Origin: Stentor roeselii
Lineage: Eukaryota > Ciliophora > Heterotrichea > Heterotrichida > Stentoridae
NCBI GenBank assembly: GCA_006503475.1
Contig: RSEH01000223.1
Span: 1-64,000, forward strand
DNA length: 64,000 bases
Reading direction: 5' to 3'
Of this stretch, positions 39,630 to 48,992 are shown one piece after another (positions within the stretch are counted from its first letter, which is position 1; every line of letters starts with the position of its first letter). Position numbers and translations under genes: made by a program. Under the pieces are notes generated by a model. It saw only the letters and a list, made by a program, of their open reading frames with translations. It was not told where the DNA came from and made no database searches.

Positions 39630-40679
39630 TTATTTTGATTGATTTTTATCCCAGATATCATATTCAATGTTGATCCCAGGTAGTTCTTCCTCACTTTCAC
39701 TACTTGAACTACTGCTTTCTTCTTCACTTTCTGACTTTGCAGGAGGTTTCACCAGATTTTCCTTTCCAGAAATCACGATTTTTTCCTTAATTCCTTCTTT
39801 TTTAGCTTTAAACTGAAGACACTGTTTGAGGTATTTTTCGAGTTCTCTGCAGACCTTGTTAGGAAGTTGCTCCAAGTCGAATTCCAGCTCGTTTCCTTTG
39901 AACTGGTTGCTGCCTCGAACGATTTTCACGACTCCTCCCAAGTACTTCGGGTCCAGTTTCTTTATACTTAAACAAAGCTGCTTTTTTTCTTGGTTTGTCA
40001 TCTTTTTTTCCTTGTTTAACTTTACTTGAGGTAGATTTTTTTGCACTTCTCGGATCCCACTGCTGAGTTTTTCAACTTTTTTATTCAGGTCGTTTATCAA
40101 GTTATCGGAAAAAACGAGATTTTCACATGTTTTGAAACTGGACTCGAAAAGTTGACTGAATTTGAAGATTTCTTGAAAAATTTCTGGGTTTCTTGCGTTT
40201 TTGTTGAAAAAAAGAGATAACATTTTTTTTACTTCTCGGGAAAAATGATAGGCGCTTAGGTATTCTCCGGATAATAATTTGGATTCTAGGATGCTTAGGT
40301 CTATTGTATCGTCTGGAATTAGGTCTTGTGTCATTTGGAGTTGTTCTTTTAGGTAGAGATGTCTGCTTGATTGTTGTTGCTTTAGGCTTTGGAAGATTCG
40401 GTAACACTTTTTGAAGGATTCTGGCTTGCCTGTTAACAATTCTGAGTCTTTTTCTCTAGTCGGTCTTTTGCTAGGAACAGAAGGAAGTTCGGAAGAAGGT
40501 ATCGGTCGTCTCTACTTAAAAATTACAGTTCTCGACGATTTTTCTTCTAGATCCTCGAATTTATACCTGACAGGAAGAAGAAAGTTAAGTTTTTCCTGCT
40601 GTGATGCAGTCAGCAGTAGTTTTTCATCATTAAAGTTAGAGTTTTGTATTTGTGTGGTACCAGGCCTAGTACTTTGCAT
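39630..40679 (-). CDS. BET-type chromatin protein: divergent bromodomain plus ET domain
   Basis: Two exons (intron 40512-40526) give 344 residues. The ET (NET) domain at about residues 235-300 is clear: MTNQEKKQLCLSIKKL followed by the GGVVKIV and ELEFDLEQLP segments typical of BRD2/3/4. Upstream, residues 100-200 have the length and helix pattern of a bromodomain, including DLSILESKLLSGEY. The acetyl-lysine pocket is altered: no WPF shelf is visible, although an Asn aligns with the conserved pocket Asn. The C-terminus is a Ser/Glu-rich acidic tract. BET proteins bind acetylated histones and recruit transcription factors. Exon 1 supplies the ATG, which is abutted by TATAA. Only one bromodomain is present. 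Confidence 0.83.
40512..40526 (-). other. 15-nt intron
   Basis: Reads GTAATTTTTAAGTAG on the minus strand, with an in-frame TAG. It joins a TATAAATG exon to the bromodomain exon. Confidence 0.9.
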
Positions 40680-40871
40680 TTATAAATAAAATCAAATGGA
40701 AATATCAAACAAGCCAAGAAAAAAACTCTTTCCAACTCTTCAAAAGCAAAGAAAAAAATCCTTCAACAAGACAATTCTGCATATTTTGATTAATTTGGTA
40801 ATTTTAAATTAATAATAATCAAATTTAAACATCGATTTTCTAACAATTCAGATAAAAGATTAAACTTTAAT

Positions 40872-43800
40872 TCACCAACCTGAATTTCCACTATTACTTG
40901 AATCTCCCCATCCTCCGGAAGTTGAACTTGAAGTGTTTCCTCCCCAAGAACTGGAAGGCTGAGGCTTTTCTGCTTCTCCTCCCCAGGAGGAACTTGTGGC
41001 TTGAGGCTTTTCGTTGTCTGTTCCCCATGAGGATGATGAAGGGTTTGGTTTTTCTGGCGCACCCCAAGATGATGAAGGGGGCTCTGCGGAACTGCTTCCC
41101 CATGATGATGAAGGGTTTGGTGCTTCTCCGCCCCATCCTCCTGAAGAGCTTGAAGGTCTTTCACTGCCCCAACCTCCTGAACTGGAGTTAGTATCACCGC
41201 CTCCACCCCAGCCACCTGAACTACTTGAAGGTTCAGTAGTTGAATTATTTGTGGCCCCTGAGCTACCCCAGCCTCCTTCACTCGTGCTGCCTCCTCCCCA
41301 TCCTGCACTAGAAGCACCAGATGAATCGCCCCATCCAGTATTAGCGCTAGAGTCACCTCCCCATCCAGAGTTCCCAGAGCTTTCTGTAGAGTTCCAACCT
41401 CCTCCAGAGTCTTCTCCTCCTGCACTGTCACTGGCTCCTCTTCCTCTGCCTCTTCCTCGTGGTCTTCGAGGTCTGTTGGGATCAGGAGGGTTTGTGCAGT
41501 CTTTGCTCATATGTCCAGACTGTCCACATTTGAAGCAGGCTCTTAATTTAGGGTCAGGAGGGTTGGTGCATTCTCTGCTCATATGTCCTGACTGTCCACA
41601 TTTGAAGCATGTGTCTTTCTTTTCACTGGTGCATTCTCTGCTCATGTGACCTGACTGACCACATTTGAAGCAAGTGTCTTTCTTTTCACTTGTGCAGTCT
41701 TTTGCGAAATGACCTTCGACGCCACATTTTCTGCATCCTCTTCCTCCTCTTGATCCTCTGTCTCCCCTGCCACGAGGTTTTTCTTCATCCCAATTTGTTT
41801 TCGGTACATCCGGCACAGCAGAGTTTCCCCAAGCAGAATTTTCCGCTCCCCAAGAATTTCCCGAATTCCCAGAATTTCCAGCTCCATTAGAATCTCCAGT
41901 TCCCCAAGAGCTATCCGAATTTCCCCAAGAAGTTTCAGCATTTTTATTCTGTTCATTATTTTTTTCATTTTCAGTTCCAGGAGTTTTATTTCCAGTCCAA
42001 CTATCATAATTCCTTGACATTTCCCAGTCATCAGCCCTTGGAGTTTTCGTTAAATCTTTTCCTCCAGCCCATTCCTGGTATCCAATATGAGGAGTTTTAT
42101 TATAAGGTGTAGATTCCGGCAAGTTTCTTGGAGTCTGAGGCTTGTCTTGACTGTCATTTTGAGGTTCACTTGTTTTAAAGTCTTCATTTTGGAGTTTTCC
42201 AGGAATGCTTAAATGATTTGAAGTGTCGATGACAGGAGTTTTCGACCTGGTGAGTTGACTTTTGTAGGTCCTGTCGCTGTAGTGCCGTTTGAACCAGCTG
42301 ATCAAGAAGTTGATGTTGGGATGATAGGCTTCATGGAAGAAGAAGCCTTTAGGTTTCACTTTAATATACTCGACAGTGATTTCTTCTTTAGGCAGGTAAT
42401 ACAAGACCATGTATTGTGGGTACTCTTGTCGAATTGTGAAGTAATAAGGAATGTTTGTAGGTCTTGAACGTTTCTCTTGAATTAGAAGGTTTTCAATAAG
42501 TTTTGATCCTCCTGAGATGGAGTCTTTGAACTTCGGGTGACTTATCGCTTCTTTTGTCAGTTCAGCGCAAGGACAGACGTACCTGTCAATGATTTCTTGA
42601 AGACTTTCAAAGACCTCTGTCGAGATACGAAATTTCGTGCCTAGCATGTTAAGTGCCGGTTTTCCTTCCTCAATGATATCCAAGTGACTGTAAATAAAAT
42701 CGTAAAATTTCCAGGTACATGTCAGGTGGTCCTGCCCACGACTTGAAGGCCGAAAGAGACACTCGCCGATGTCCTTGTTAAACAGCTCGTCACAGGCAGT
42801 CCTCAAGCCAATGTTTTTAAACTTCGGGTGATTCACAACTCGAGGAACGTACTTTTGACCTGTTTTGTACTCGTCTTCCATTACGGCCTTTTCGATCCAG
42901 TCAGCGTCTTCCATCACGAAAGCGTCGTCAAGAGCCAGTTGAATGAACTTCCCATGATGAATGATGTCGTCGGGTAGAAGACTCAGGCGGATTCGAAAGA
43001 AAATGTCCTTGTTTTGAACTTTTGGAGTGATTTCAACAACTCGCGTTGTTATCACCTGTCTTTTCACGAACTTCGGATTTTCTGACTTTTTCTCTGGAAT
43101 CATTTTAGAGTCAACAATGCCTTCCAAGCCGCACTCAAGTCGACACTTCAAGATTTGTTTAGCCTCGTCGAAAGTATTAACCTGCACCTGTAAAACGCTG
43201 CCTTTTCTTAAAGTATTTTTATTTTCCCCTGTGCAAAGATAGAACAAGTCCTCAGGAGTTAAATCATTCAGTTTTTTTTCTGCTAGTTGATAAGGACTAG
43301 TTAATTCAGAAACAATACTTTCAAGGACTTCCTTGATATTCATTCCAGTTTTCTCATAATGAATTTCTGCGTATTTATCAAGGTCGAGATCTTGCATTTT
43401 CTGTGGTCTGGACATGACTTCTTGAATTAAGTTTTCATCTCTGATCCTGGTATCAGAAAAGACACTTCTTGCAATGACTTTTGCAAGTTCATAACTTTCA
43501 GGGTGGATGCGGGTGCTGTCTAAAGGGTCTGATTCTCGTTCTTCAAAAGGGATGCGAATGAATCCAGCAGCATTATCGTAAACCCTCTGGCCGAGGATCT
43601 TTTTTCCAATAAGCTGCCCTCTCATCAAGAGTTTTCCAGCAGCGACTTGCTTGATTTTTTCAATCAAGCCGTGAGCCTTGACAGGTCCAAGTCCAGGAAC
43701 GAAAGAAAGCAGGACACTAAGATGTTCTCGATGCATGATTTCATTGATAAACACCCCAGAGCCACTTACATAGTCAAGTGCAACCATTTCAATTGAAGAC

Positions 43801-46043
43801 AACAAAGCGTTTTCAGGTAAAAGTGACTGAAGTGGATGTAAATTCAAGTATTTTATCTGAATTTCATTCGGGTCTGCATATAAACTTAAAGTCTCAGCAC
43901 AAGGGTTCTGAGCGAGTCGAGCTAAAGAAATCGCCATTCGAGTGAAAATTTTGTACTCTGGGAATAAACGTTTCGCTCTTTGAGAACTTGCGAAAAGCTT
44001 AGGTACTTGAGGGTCGAGCATGAAAACTGGAGGCGCTGAGATGAAAAGACTTGACTGCTCGAAGGACTCTTCATGGTCGTTTATGTTGTCGATTAAGAGG
44101 GACTCGAGAATTGTCATTATGTTCTTTCTTAGGGTTAAGGATTGTAAAGAATTCGCTGCGATTAATATCGCGTCTGGCTGGGCTTGAAGAAGAATTTTGC
44201 AGAGTTGCTTTTTTTCGGATGAGGCTCTTTGCTTGTCGTAGTCGTGAGAGTCTTCTTCTTTTCGGATTGTTAGGGTGTTTAGCGTTGAGACTTCGAGAAC
44301 TTCTCCGAAGGTGTTGATTACGGCTAGGTATGTGTTGCCGAAGTTTTGGATGTCTGGGTCTGTTACTAGACCGATTAACTTACCTGAGTCTTTTTTTATT
44401 CTTCCCAGGTTAATAACCTGAAAAAAAGCAGACTGAACCTGACTCCTAACCCATTCACAAGCCTGAGCCGTAAGATCCTTTCTAACCACATCCGCAGTTT
44501 CCTCATAAATCTGAACAAGAGCCTGTTTAAGTACCTGTAACCTAAAATGATTCCAATCCGCTTCAACTTCATCATCATCATCAGTCAAATAAAACTTCTT
44601 GACAAAGTCAAGAATTCTATCCTCCTTAATTTCCTTATCACTTTCCCAGGGCAATTTAAACTCGACCCTAACAAGTCCCAACTCTTCACACTTAACAACT
44701 TCTGCCCACATATCAGGAGTCCAGGTGTTTGCATATTTTCCTTCAGCCAAGTTCTTTACCCGATAATAAGGATTGAAAACATTAAGCACAACTCTTCCTT
44801 TTTCAGTCGGCGAGGTGCAGATCCTTGCGTATTTCAAGTAAAGTTCCCTGATGAACCTTCTGACAGAAGGTAAAGCTGCAAGTTCTGATTTCATCACGAA
44901 ACAAGCCGTGTTGATCACCTGAAGCTCATCAGCGAAGGCATTCGACAGAAGTTCAAAGGCCTGGTCCTGAGGTTTACTCGTGTTTTTCGCTGGAAGGTGT
45001 AAAGTAGAGTTACTTGTTAGATTTTCACCAAATTGCTCAGGGGTTATTGCAGCTTTGATAGTGAAGAGCCCGATGTTATTTTGTCGTGCTTCTTGTAGAG
45101 CTGAGTACGATTTTGTTGTGAGTTTTCCAGCTGAATAGGTGAAAACATGTACTTTGAAAAAATGCTCCAGGTCAGAAATGTGGTAAACGTAATTCACTGG
45201 AAAAGTCTTCAACTCTGACTCGACCTCAGGGCATGCATGAGTTAAAACCTTTGAATTACTCTCTAAAGGACGATTTTTACTTAGCAGTTGCCGGTTAACT
45301 TCACATTCATCGTACATGTTCTTCATAGCAATTTTACTTGAATGTAAAAATCCCCATTCTTTGTCCCAATTAAAAAGCTCCCAAAGGTCAATGTCAAGTT
45401 CAGGCTTCAACATGTTAAGCCGATAGCGACTGATGAAAGGAATCTCGTATTTTTCAATGCGGTATAAAAATAAAAATGTCGAAAGTTTCTTTAAAAGAAG
45501 AGAAGGACTAGAAACTGTAGATTTTAACTGAATTTTGTTAAGAAGCCATTCAGATTCTTGCTGAATTTCGTATTCTGTTGGAGATTCTCGGTTTTTAAAC
45601 ACGTGTTGAAGCCTTTCAGGAAAATCGTATTCGCGGATTATCTCGTCTTCGCTTCGGATGAACTTTTCACGTTTTTCTGCAGGTTCGAAGTCGAGTTTTC
45701 GTTCTTCTTTCACTGGGATCAGGCTGCCTGTACCGAAAATAGATGCTGCTAACTGAACTCCTTCGTTGTAAACGTCGGGAATCTCACCTGGCTCTAAAGA
45801 CTCGTCGCTGCTGGTGTCTTCGGTTTTAGGAATCTTTTGTAAAGCGTTTTGAGATGATTGGAGGCCCAGGTTTTCTTTCACGAGGTCCATGTCTTCCTGG
45901 TCGTTTCGGCGAAGACGTGTTCTGCGCTTTTTTGGGAGAATGTCTTCTTGGGATACTTCGTCGTCGATGGGTTCGTCAGGAACAACGAAACCGTCTTGTT
46001 CGTAGCCGTCAACTTCGCTACTAGACTCACTTTCACTGTCCAT
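40872..46043 (-). CDS. SPT6: SPT6 transcription elongation factor with zinc knuckles and GW/WG tail
   Basis: The 1723-residue protein is SPT6: an acidic N-terminus (1-80), helix-turn-helix region, YqgF-like domain (about 555-690), HhH (FVPGLGPVKAHGL near 785), S1 (about 945-1020) and tandem SH2 (about 1090-1255, with FRPSS and TWKFYDF). SPT6 is a histone chaperone that travels with RNA polymerase II. Beyond the family core there are extras: WG motifs at about 1366-1414, four CCHC zinc knuckles (1436-1526; CFKCGQSGHMSRECT), an Arg/Gly patch, and about 15 GW/WG motifs from 1529 to the end. Plant SPT6L also has a GW/WG tail, but I know of no zinc knuckles there. The stop is TGA; the ATG is abutted by TATAA. 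Confidence 0.95.
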   Translation of the reverse strand: MDSESESSSEVDGYEQDGFVVPDEPIDDEVSQEDILPKKRRTRLRRNDQEDMDLVKENLGLQSSQNALQKIPKTEDTSSDESLEPGEIPDVYNEGVQLAASIFGTGSLIPVKEERKLDFEPAEKREKFIRSEDEIIREYDFPERLQHVFKNRESPTEYEIQQESEWLLNKIQLKSTVSSPSLLLKKLSTFLFLYRIEKYEIPFISRYRLNMLKPELDIDLWELFNWDKEWGFLHSSKIAMKNMYDECEVNRQLLSKNRPLESNSKVLTHACPEVESELKTFPVNYVYHISDLEHFFKVHVFTYSAGKLTTKSYSALQEARQNNIGLFTIKAAITPEQFGENLTSNSTLHLPAKNTSKPQDQAFELLSNAFADELQVINTACFVMKSELAALPSVRRFIRELYLKYARICTSPTEKGRVVLNVFNPYYRVKNLAEGKYANTWTPDMWAEVVKCEELGLVRVEFKLPWESDKEIKEDRILDFVKKFYLTDDDDEVEADWNHFRLQVLKQALVQIYEETADVVRKDLTAQACEWVRSQVQSAFFQVINLGRIKKDSGKLIGLVTDPDIQNFGNTYLAVINTFGEVLEVSTLNTLTIRKEEDSHDYDKQRASSEKKQLCKILLQAQPDAILIAANSLQSLTLRKNIMTILESLLIDNINDHEESFEQSSLFISAPPVFMLDPQVPKLFASSQRAKRLFPEYKIFTRMAISLARLAQNPCAETLSLYADPNEIQIKYLNLHPLQSLLPENALLSSIEMVALDYVSGSGVFINEIMHREHLSVLLSFVPGLGPVKAHGLIEKIKQVAAGKLLMRGQLIGKKILGQRVYDNAAGFIRIPFEERESDPLDSTRIHPESYELAKVIARSVFSDTRIRDENLIQEVMSRPQKMQDLDLDKYAEIHYEKTGMNIKEVLESIVSELTSPYQLAEKKLNDLTPEDLFYLCTGENKNTLRKGSVLQVQVNTFDEAKQILKCRLECGLEGIVDSKMIPEKKSENPKFVKRQVITTRVVEITPKVQNKDIFFRIRLSLLPDDIIHHGKFIQLALDDAFVMEDADWIEKAVMEDEYKTGQKYVPRVVNHPKFKNIGLRTACDELFNKDIGECLFRPSSRGQDHLTCTWKFYDFIYSHLDIIEEGKPALNMLGTKFRISTEVFESLQEIIDRYVCPCAELTKEAISHPKFKDSISGGSKLIENLLIQEKRSRPTNIPYYFTIRQEYPQYMVLYYLPKEEITVEYIKVKPKGFFFHEAYHPNINFLISWFKRHYSDRTYKSQLTRSKTPVIDTSNHLSIPGKLQNEDFKTSEPQNDSQDKPQTPRNLPESTPYNKTPHIGYQEWAGGKDLTKTPRADDWEMSRNYDSWTGNKTPGTENEKNNEQNKNAETSWGNSDSSWGTGDSNGAGNSGNSGNSWGAENSAWGNSAVPDVPKTNWDEEKPRGRGDRGSRGGRGCRKCGVEGHFAKDCTSEKKDTCFKCGQSGHMSRECTSEKKDTCFKCGQSGHMSRECTNPPDPKLRACFKCGQSGHMSKDCTNPPDPNRPRRPRGRGRGRGASDSAGGEDSGGGWNSTESSGNSGWGGDSSANTGWGDSSGASSAGWGGGSTSEGGWGSSGATNNSTTEPSSSSGGWGGGGDTNSSSGGWGSERPSSSSGGWGGEAPNPSSSWGSSSAEPPSSSWGAPEKPNPSSSSWGTDNEKPQATSSSWGGEAEKPQPSSSWGGNTSSSTSGGWGDSSNSGNSGW
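41466..41735 (-). repeat. Tandem repeats encoding four CCHC zinc knuckles in SPT6
   Basis: Three of the four knuckle units are nearly identical at DNA level, each encoding CFKCGQSGHMS, separated by SEKKDT or NPPDP linkers. The first unit (CRKCGVEGHFAKDC) is more diverged. The near-identity points to recent unequal duplication inside the gene. Confidence 0.85.
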
Positions 46044-46072
46044 TTATAAGCATCAGTCATTAACTTACTCAA

Positions 46073-46081
46073 GGGGGGGGG
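46073..46081. repeat. G9 homopolymer
   Basis: Nine consecutive G on the + strand (C9 on the strand of the flanking genes) in the 40-nt spacer between the ankyrin gene stop and the SPT6 start. It is the longest G run I noticed in an AT-rich window. Confidence 0.8.
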
Positions 46082-46083
46082 TA

Positions 46084-47127
46084 TTAAAAATAAAATGAAA
46101 CATTTATCTCATTTTCTGAGAGATTCGAATAAATCGAGGACAAGGCACTTCGGTTGTCCTGATGTTTAGATTTTTCAATAAAAGACTCAGAAAACACTTC
46201 CTGAGTGCCTTCTCGAACAGTCACATCATTCGGGTCGCAATACAAAAAAGAGTTTTCATCAAATTCTTTCACTTCTAAAATAACTCCAACTTTTTTCAAA
46301 TGTTCCGATAAAAGATAGTACATCGGCCGTGACTTGGCGAGAACAGCGGCTTCTTCGTACTTGTAAAGCGGGTCAAGTCTTACTTCTTCTAACAAATACT
46401 TAAAAATATTCACAAACTTGTAATGAGGACCTTTGTTCATCGATGCTAGAGTCACGATTAAAGCGTTTTCATTGAAATGGTTTAAAATTTTCATGTTGCA
46501 GCCAACGCTATGAAGGAACTTCACCAATTCGAAGTGACCGTATCGACATGCTAAAAGTCCGCAGTTTTCTCCGGTGTTTTCTTCTAAGGTTTCAATGTTG
46601 TACTCTAAGGGAGCTGGGTTTGGGAGGAAATAGTTGTGGAAGAATGAAACTATTTCTACAGAACCGCGAAGAGCTGCAAGATGAATCGGCAAAACTTTCG
46701 ATTTAAACTTGAAAGACCCTGACAAGACCACACTATAAGTATCAACAAAGCTATCTGCCTTTTCAAATAATCCCTGTTTAATCGGGAAATAAACCTTCAA
46801 TAAATCCAGATAATTTTTCTGTATCAGATATTCAATCGAATCAAATTGCGACAAAGCAAAAAACTGTTCCATTCTTTCCGGGTCACTTTTCTCATTAATA
46901 AACTTCGAAAACATTTCACTTTTATTAAGAAGCAGGCAAAGTCCAAGTGGATTAGTAGTGATATTTTTATGTTTATACTGCAAATTGTCCAGAACCTTCA
47001 TCCCAAGCCCTTGCGAAAAACAAGAAATAATCGAAGCAACACGAAATCCCGACCCTGACTTAATCTCCTCAAATATCCGAGTCTCTATATTAGTCTCTGA
47101 AAGTTTATCCCTATGGCAATTTCCCAT
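46084..47127 (-). CDS. Ankyrin-repeat protein with probable lipid-anchored N-terminus
   Basis: The 347-residue protein starts MGNCHRDK, which fits N-myristoylation with an adjacent Cys for palmitoylation. Ankyrin repeats are visible at about residues 150-255 (VLPIHLAALRGSVEIVSFF and GLLACRYGHFELVKFLHSVG are the clearest), with degenerate ones before them. The last 70 residues are Ser/Glu-rich. No catalytic domain is present. It is divergent from an EF-hand protein that also begins MGC, with 31 nt between the start codons, so the two may be co-expressed at membranes; that is inference. Confidence 0.85.
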   Translation of the reverse strand: MGNCHRDKLSETNIETRIFEEIKSGSGFRVASIISCFSQGLGMKVLDNLQYKHKNITTNPLGLCLLLNKSEMFSKFINEKSDPERMEQFFALSQFDSIEYLIQKNYLDLLKVYFPIKQGLFEKADSFVDTYSVVLSGSFKFKSKVLPIHLAALRGSVEIVSFFHNYFLPNPAPLEYNIETLEENTGENCGLLACRYGHFELVKFLHSVGCNMKILNHFNENALIVTLASMNKGPHYKFVNIFKYLLEEVRLDPLYKYEEAAVLAKSRPMYYLLSEHLKKVGVILEVKEFDENSFLYCDPNDVTVREGTQEVFSESFIEKSKHQDNRSALSSIYSNLSENEINVSFYF

Positions 47128-47158
47128 TATTAGTCTTAGAACTCGTTAATTAATTAAA
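47128..47158. promoter_or_regulatory. 31-nt divergent spacer between two MGC/MGN proteins
   Basis: AT-rich spacer carrying TTAATTAATTAAA next to the plus ATG and CTAATA next to the minus ATG. It must hold or overlap the transcription starts of both genes. Confidence 0.4.
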
Positions 47159-47926
47159 ATGGGCTGCCTCACTTCTAGGCCAGCAAATGATTTCGAAAAA
47201 TTCGAATCATTTTTCAGTGCCTTTGAAAAAAATCTGCAGTACTCTAATGTCAACGTGTTTCAAATCGACAGGATCTTTCATAGGTATTCGAAAAGCATGC
47301 AGATGAATGATTCACAACTGGTTAAAGCTTTTTCTGAATTGAACCTTCTTTATTCTCCTTTTCAATCATTTTATGAGTTGTTTAGAAATGGTTTGACTTT
47401 TGATATGAAAAAACTCTGCAGTTTAGGAATTGTTTTAGGAAATGCGAAAGATAATGAAAAATTAAAGACTTTGTTTCAAAATTACGATTTGGACTTATCA
47501 GGATTACTTTCTCGTCAAGAGCTGATGGTGATGATTGCTGATATTACTGAAATTTTTTGTTTATTTATCCCACAAGCTGTTTTTTCGAAAAATCAGGAAA
47601 ATTTAGAACTTGCTGAAAATGTTACAATTTTAAAGCGCATCAGAAAAACGGTTGTTTCACTTGTGGTTAATTCTATGTTGGAAGGGAAAAATGAGATGGG
47701 ATTCAGTCAGTTTTGTTCTGCATTTAGGCGTGTTGAAGGTTTTGAATGTATTTTGAATGCTGGGAAAATGAGAAAATATTGTTTTTATCATTGGCAGGTC
47801 ACATTGAAACCGGTCAATAATGCAATTTATACTATTGAGAATGTTAAAGGTTTAGATAAAATCATTTTTTCTGAGGGTCGTCGATCGAAGAAAAGAAGGC
47901 AAAGACGATTTTCTACTCAGATTTAA
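47159..47926 (+). CDS. EF-hand protein with probable lipid-anchored N-terminus
   Basis: The 255-residue product starts MGCLTSRP, a good myristoylation and palmitoylation signal. It has the helical layout of calcineurin-B/recoverin-like proteins, with one clear EF-hand loop near residue 111 (DLDLSGLLSRQEL); the other loops are degenerate, so at most one or two calcium ions are likely bound. The C-terminus is very basic (SKKRRQRRFS), which could bind membranes or nucleic acid. It is divergent from the ankyrin protein. Its target is unknown. Confidence 0.8.
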   Translation: MGCLTSRPANDFEKFESFFSAFEKNLQYSNVNVFQIDRIFHRYSKSMQMNDSQLVKAFSELNLLYSPFQSFYELFRNGLTFDMKKLCSLGIVLGNAKDNEKLKTLFQNYDLDLSGLLSRQELMVMIADITEIFCLFIPQAVFSKNQENLELAENVTILKRIRKTVVSLVVNSMLEGKNEMGFSQFCSAFRRVEGFECILNAGKMRKYCFYHWQVTLKPVNNAIYTIENVKGLDKIIFSEGRRSKKRRQRRFSTQI

Positions 47927-48241
47927 ATTAAGAGTGGATTAATAATTAGTTTTTTGTTTCTAGTATTTGCCTCTTTTTACTGAATCGTCACAATTGTTAT
48001 TATTCTTTCACCATCAATATGAGATAATTGAAAAGGTAATTAAATTAAAGTTTTCAATATGAAAATTTAAAAGTATTTAATATTATGCAGATATGTTGTC
48101 TGTAATCTAAAAATTTCTAGCTTAGTACTTTAAATGATCTCACAACGATTAATTCTTCATTTATTTCCAAATTAATCAAATATCTAAAACCTGATCAAAA
48201 ACATAAACAAAACTCACTCCAACTCCTCCAACCAATTCTAA
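47927..48241. other. 315-nt convergent intergenic region
   Basis: I see no gene or repeat. The left half after the EF-hand stop is T-rich, and the last 60 nt before the minus-strand stop are A/C-rich with very little G on the + strand. Confidence 0.6.
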
Positions 48242-48907
48242 TTAAACCACGTTATATTTATGCTTTAAATATTCAAGAGCATATGCAGGAAACTCCTCAA
48301 TCCCCAAATCAAAAGTCAAATTGATAGTGGCAGCAGGTTTTTCTTTCTGAATAGCTTCAAAAACCGGATTAAATCTCGAAGGTTTCCTAATATAATCCTC
48401 TTCAGACAAGCTAGCAACACCCTCTTCAACTTCTTGATTAATTCTATCAAGATTCTTCAGAAAATTCTGAGAATTTTCACTTTTAATACTGACACTATCC
48501 AAAATAATTTTTTCCATAAGTGAATACTTGAATTTCCTCAAAGATTCATTGACCATAACATTATTCTGAATTGAAATTTCAGGAATTTTCCTTTCTGAGC
48601 AAGTCTCATCAAGTACTTCAGCTGCTTTGATTAACAAGTTTAAACCTGAATCATGAGAAAGAGACCAATCAGTGACAAGCAACATGCATTCAATCGGGAC
48701 ATTCACGAATGATTTGGCGGGAATAGTGTAAAACCCGTCACTTAAAGCGGGACCTTTAAAAATGCATTTAAAAGGAGCGATGAGCTGGGGTTGGTCAGAT
48801 TCAGGAAGGTCTGGGTCTGGAATAAAAGGAACTGATGACTGGATGCCCATGAAGACTTCATCGATGTATCGGCAGATAAGTGAAGGGAGTCTTGGAAGGG
48901 AAGACAT
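48242..48907 (-). CDS. Protein of unknown function, mixed alpha/beta
   Basis: This 221-residue protein is not recognised. It begins with a short amphipathic helix, then a Pro/Asp-rich loop, a hydrophobic strand pattern at about residues 40-85, and mostly helical sequence to the end, with a Thr-Phe-Asp-Leu segment near the C-terminus. It has no membrane span, zinc ligands or known catalytic motif. The start context is AATAAATG. It lies 85 nt downstream of the SETD-like methyltransferase on the same strand. Confidence 0.72.
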   Translation of the reverse strand: MSSLPRLPSLICRYIDEVFMGIQSSVPFIPDPDLPESDQPQLIAPFKCIFKGPALSDGFYTIPAKSFVNVPIECMLLVTDWSLSHDSGLNLLIKAAEVLDETCSERKIPEISIQNNVMVNESLRKFKYSLMEKIILDSVSIKSENSQNFLKNLDRINQEVEEGVASLSEEDYIRKPSRFNPVFEAIQKEKPAATINLTFDLGIEEFPAYALEYLKHKYNVV

Positions 48908-48992
48908 TTATTAATGATTAAAGTGATGATAGGATAAATTAGGTAAGGATTAATAAAGATTTATTAGCATTAATGATTGCTTATAACATGAA

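Noticed and set aside
41014-41649. A 211-codon plus-strand frame opposite the SPT6 tail, rich in Pro and Leu
   Set aside because: It is the antisense shadow of Ser/Gly/Trp repeats and zinc knuckles; composition follows the SPT6 codons and no domain is visible.
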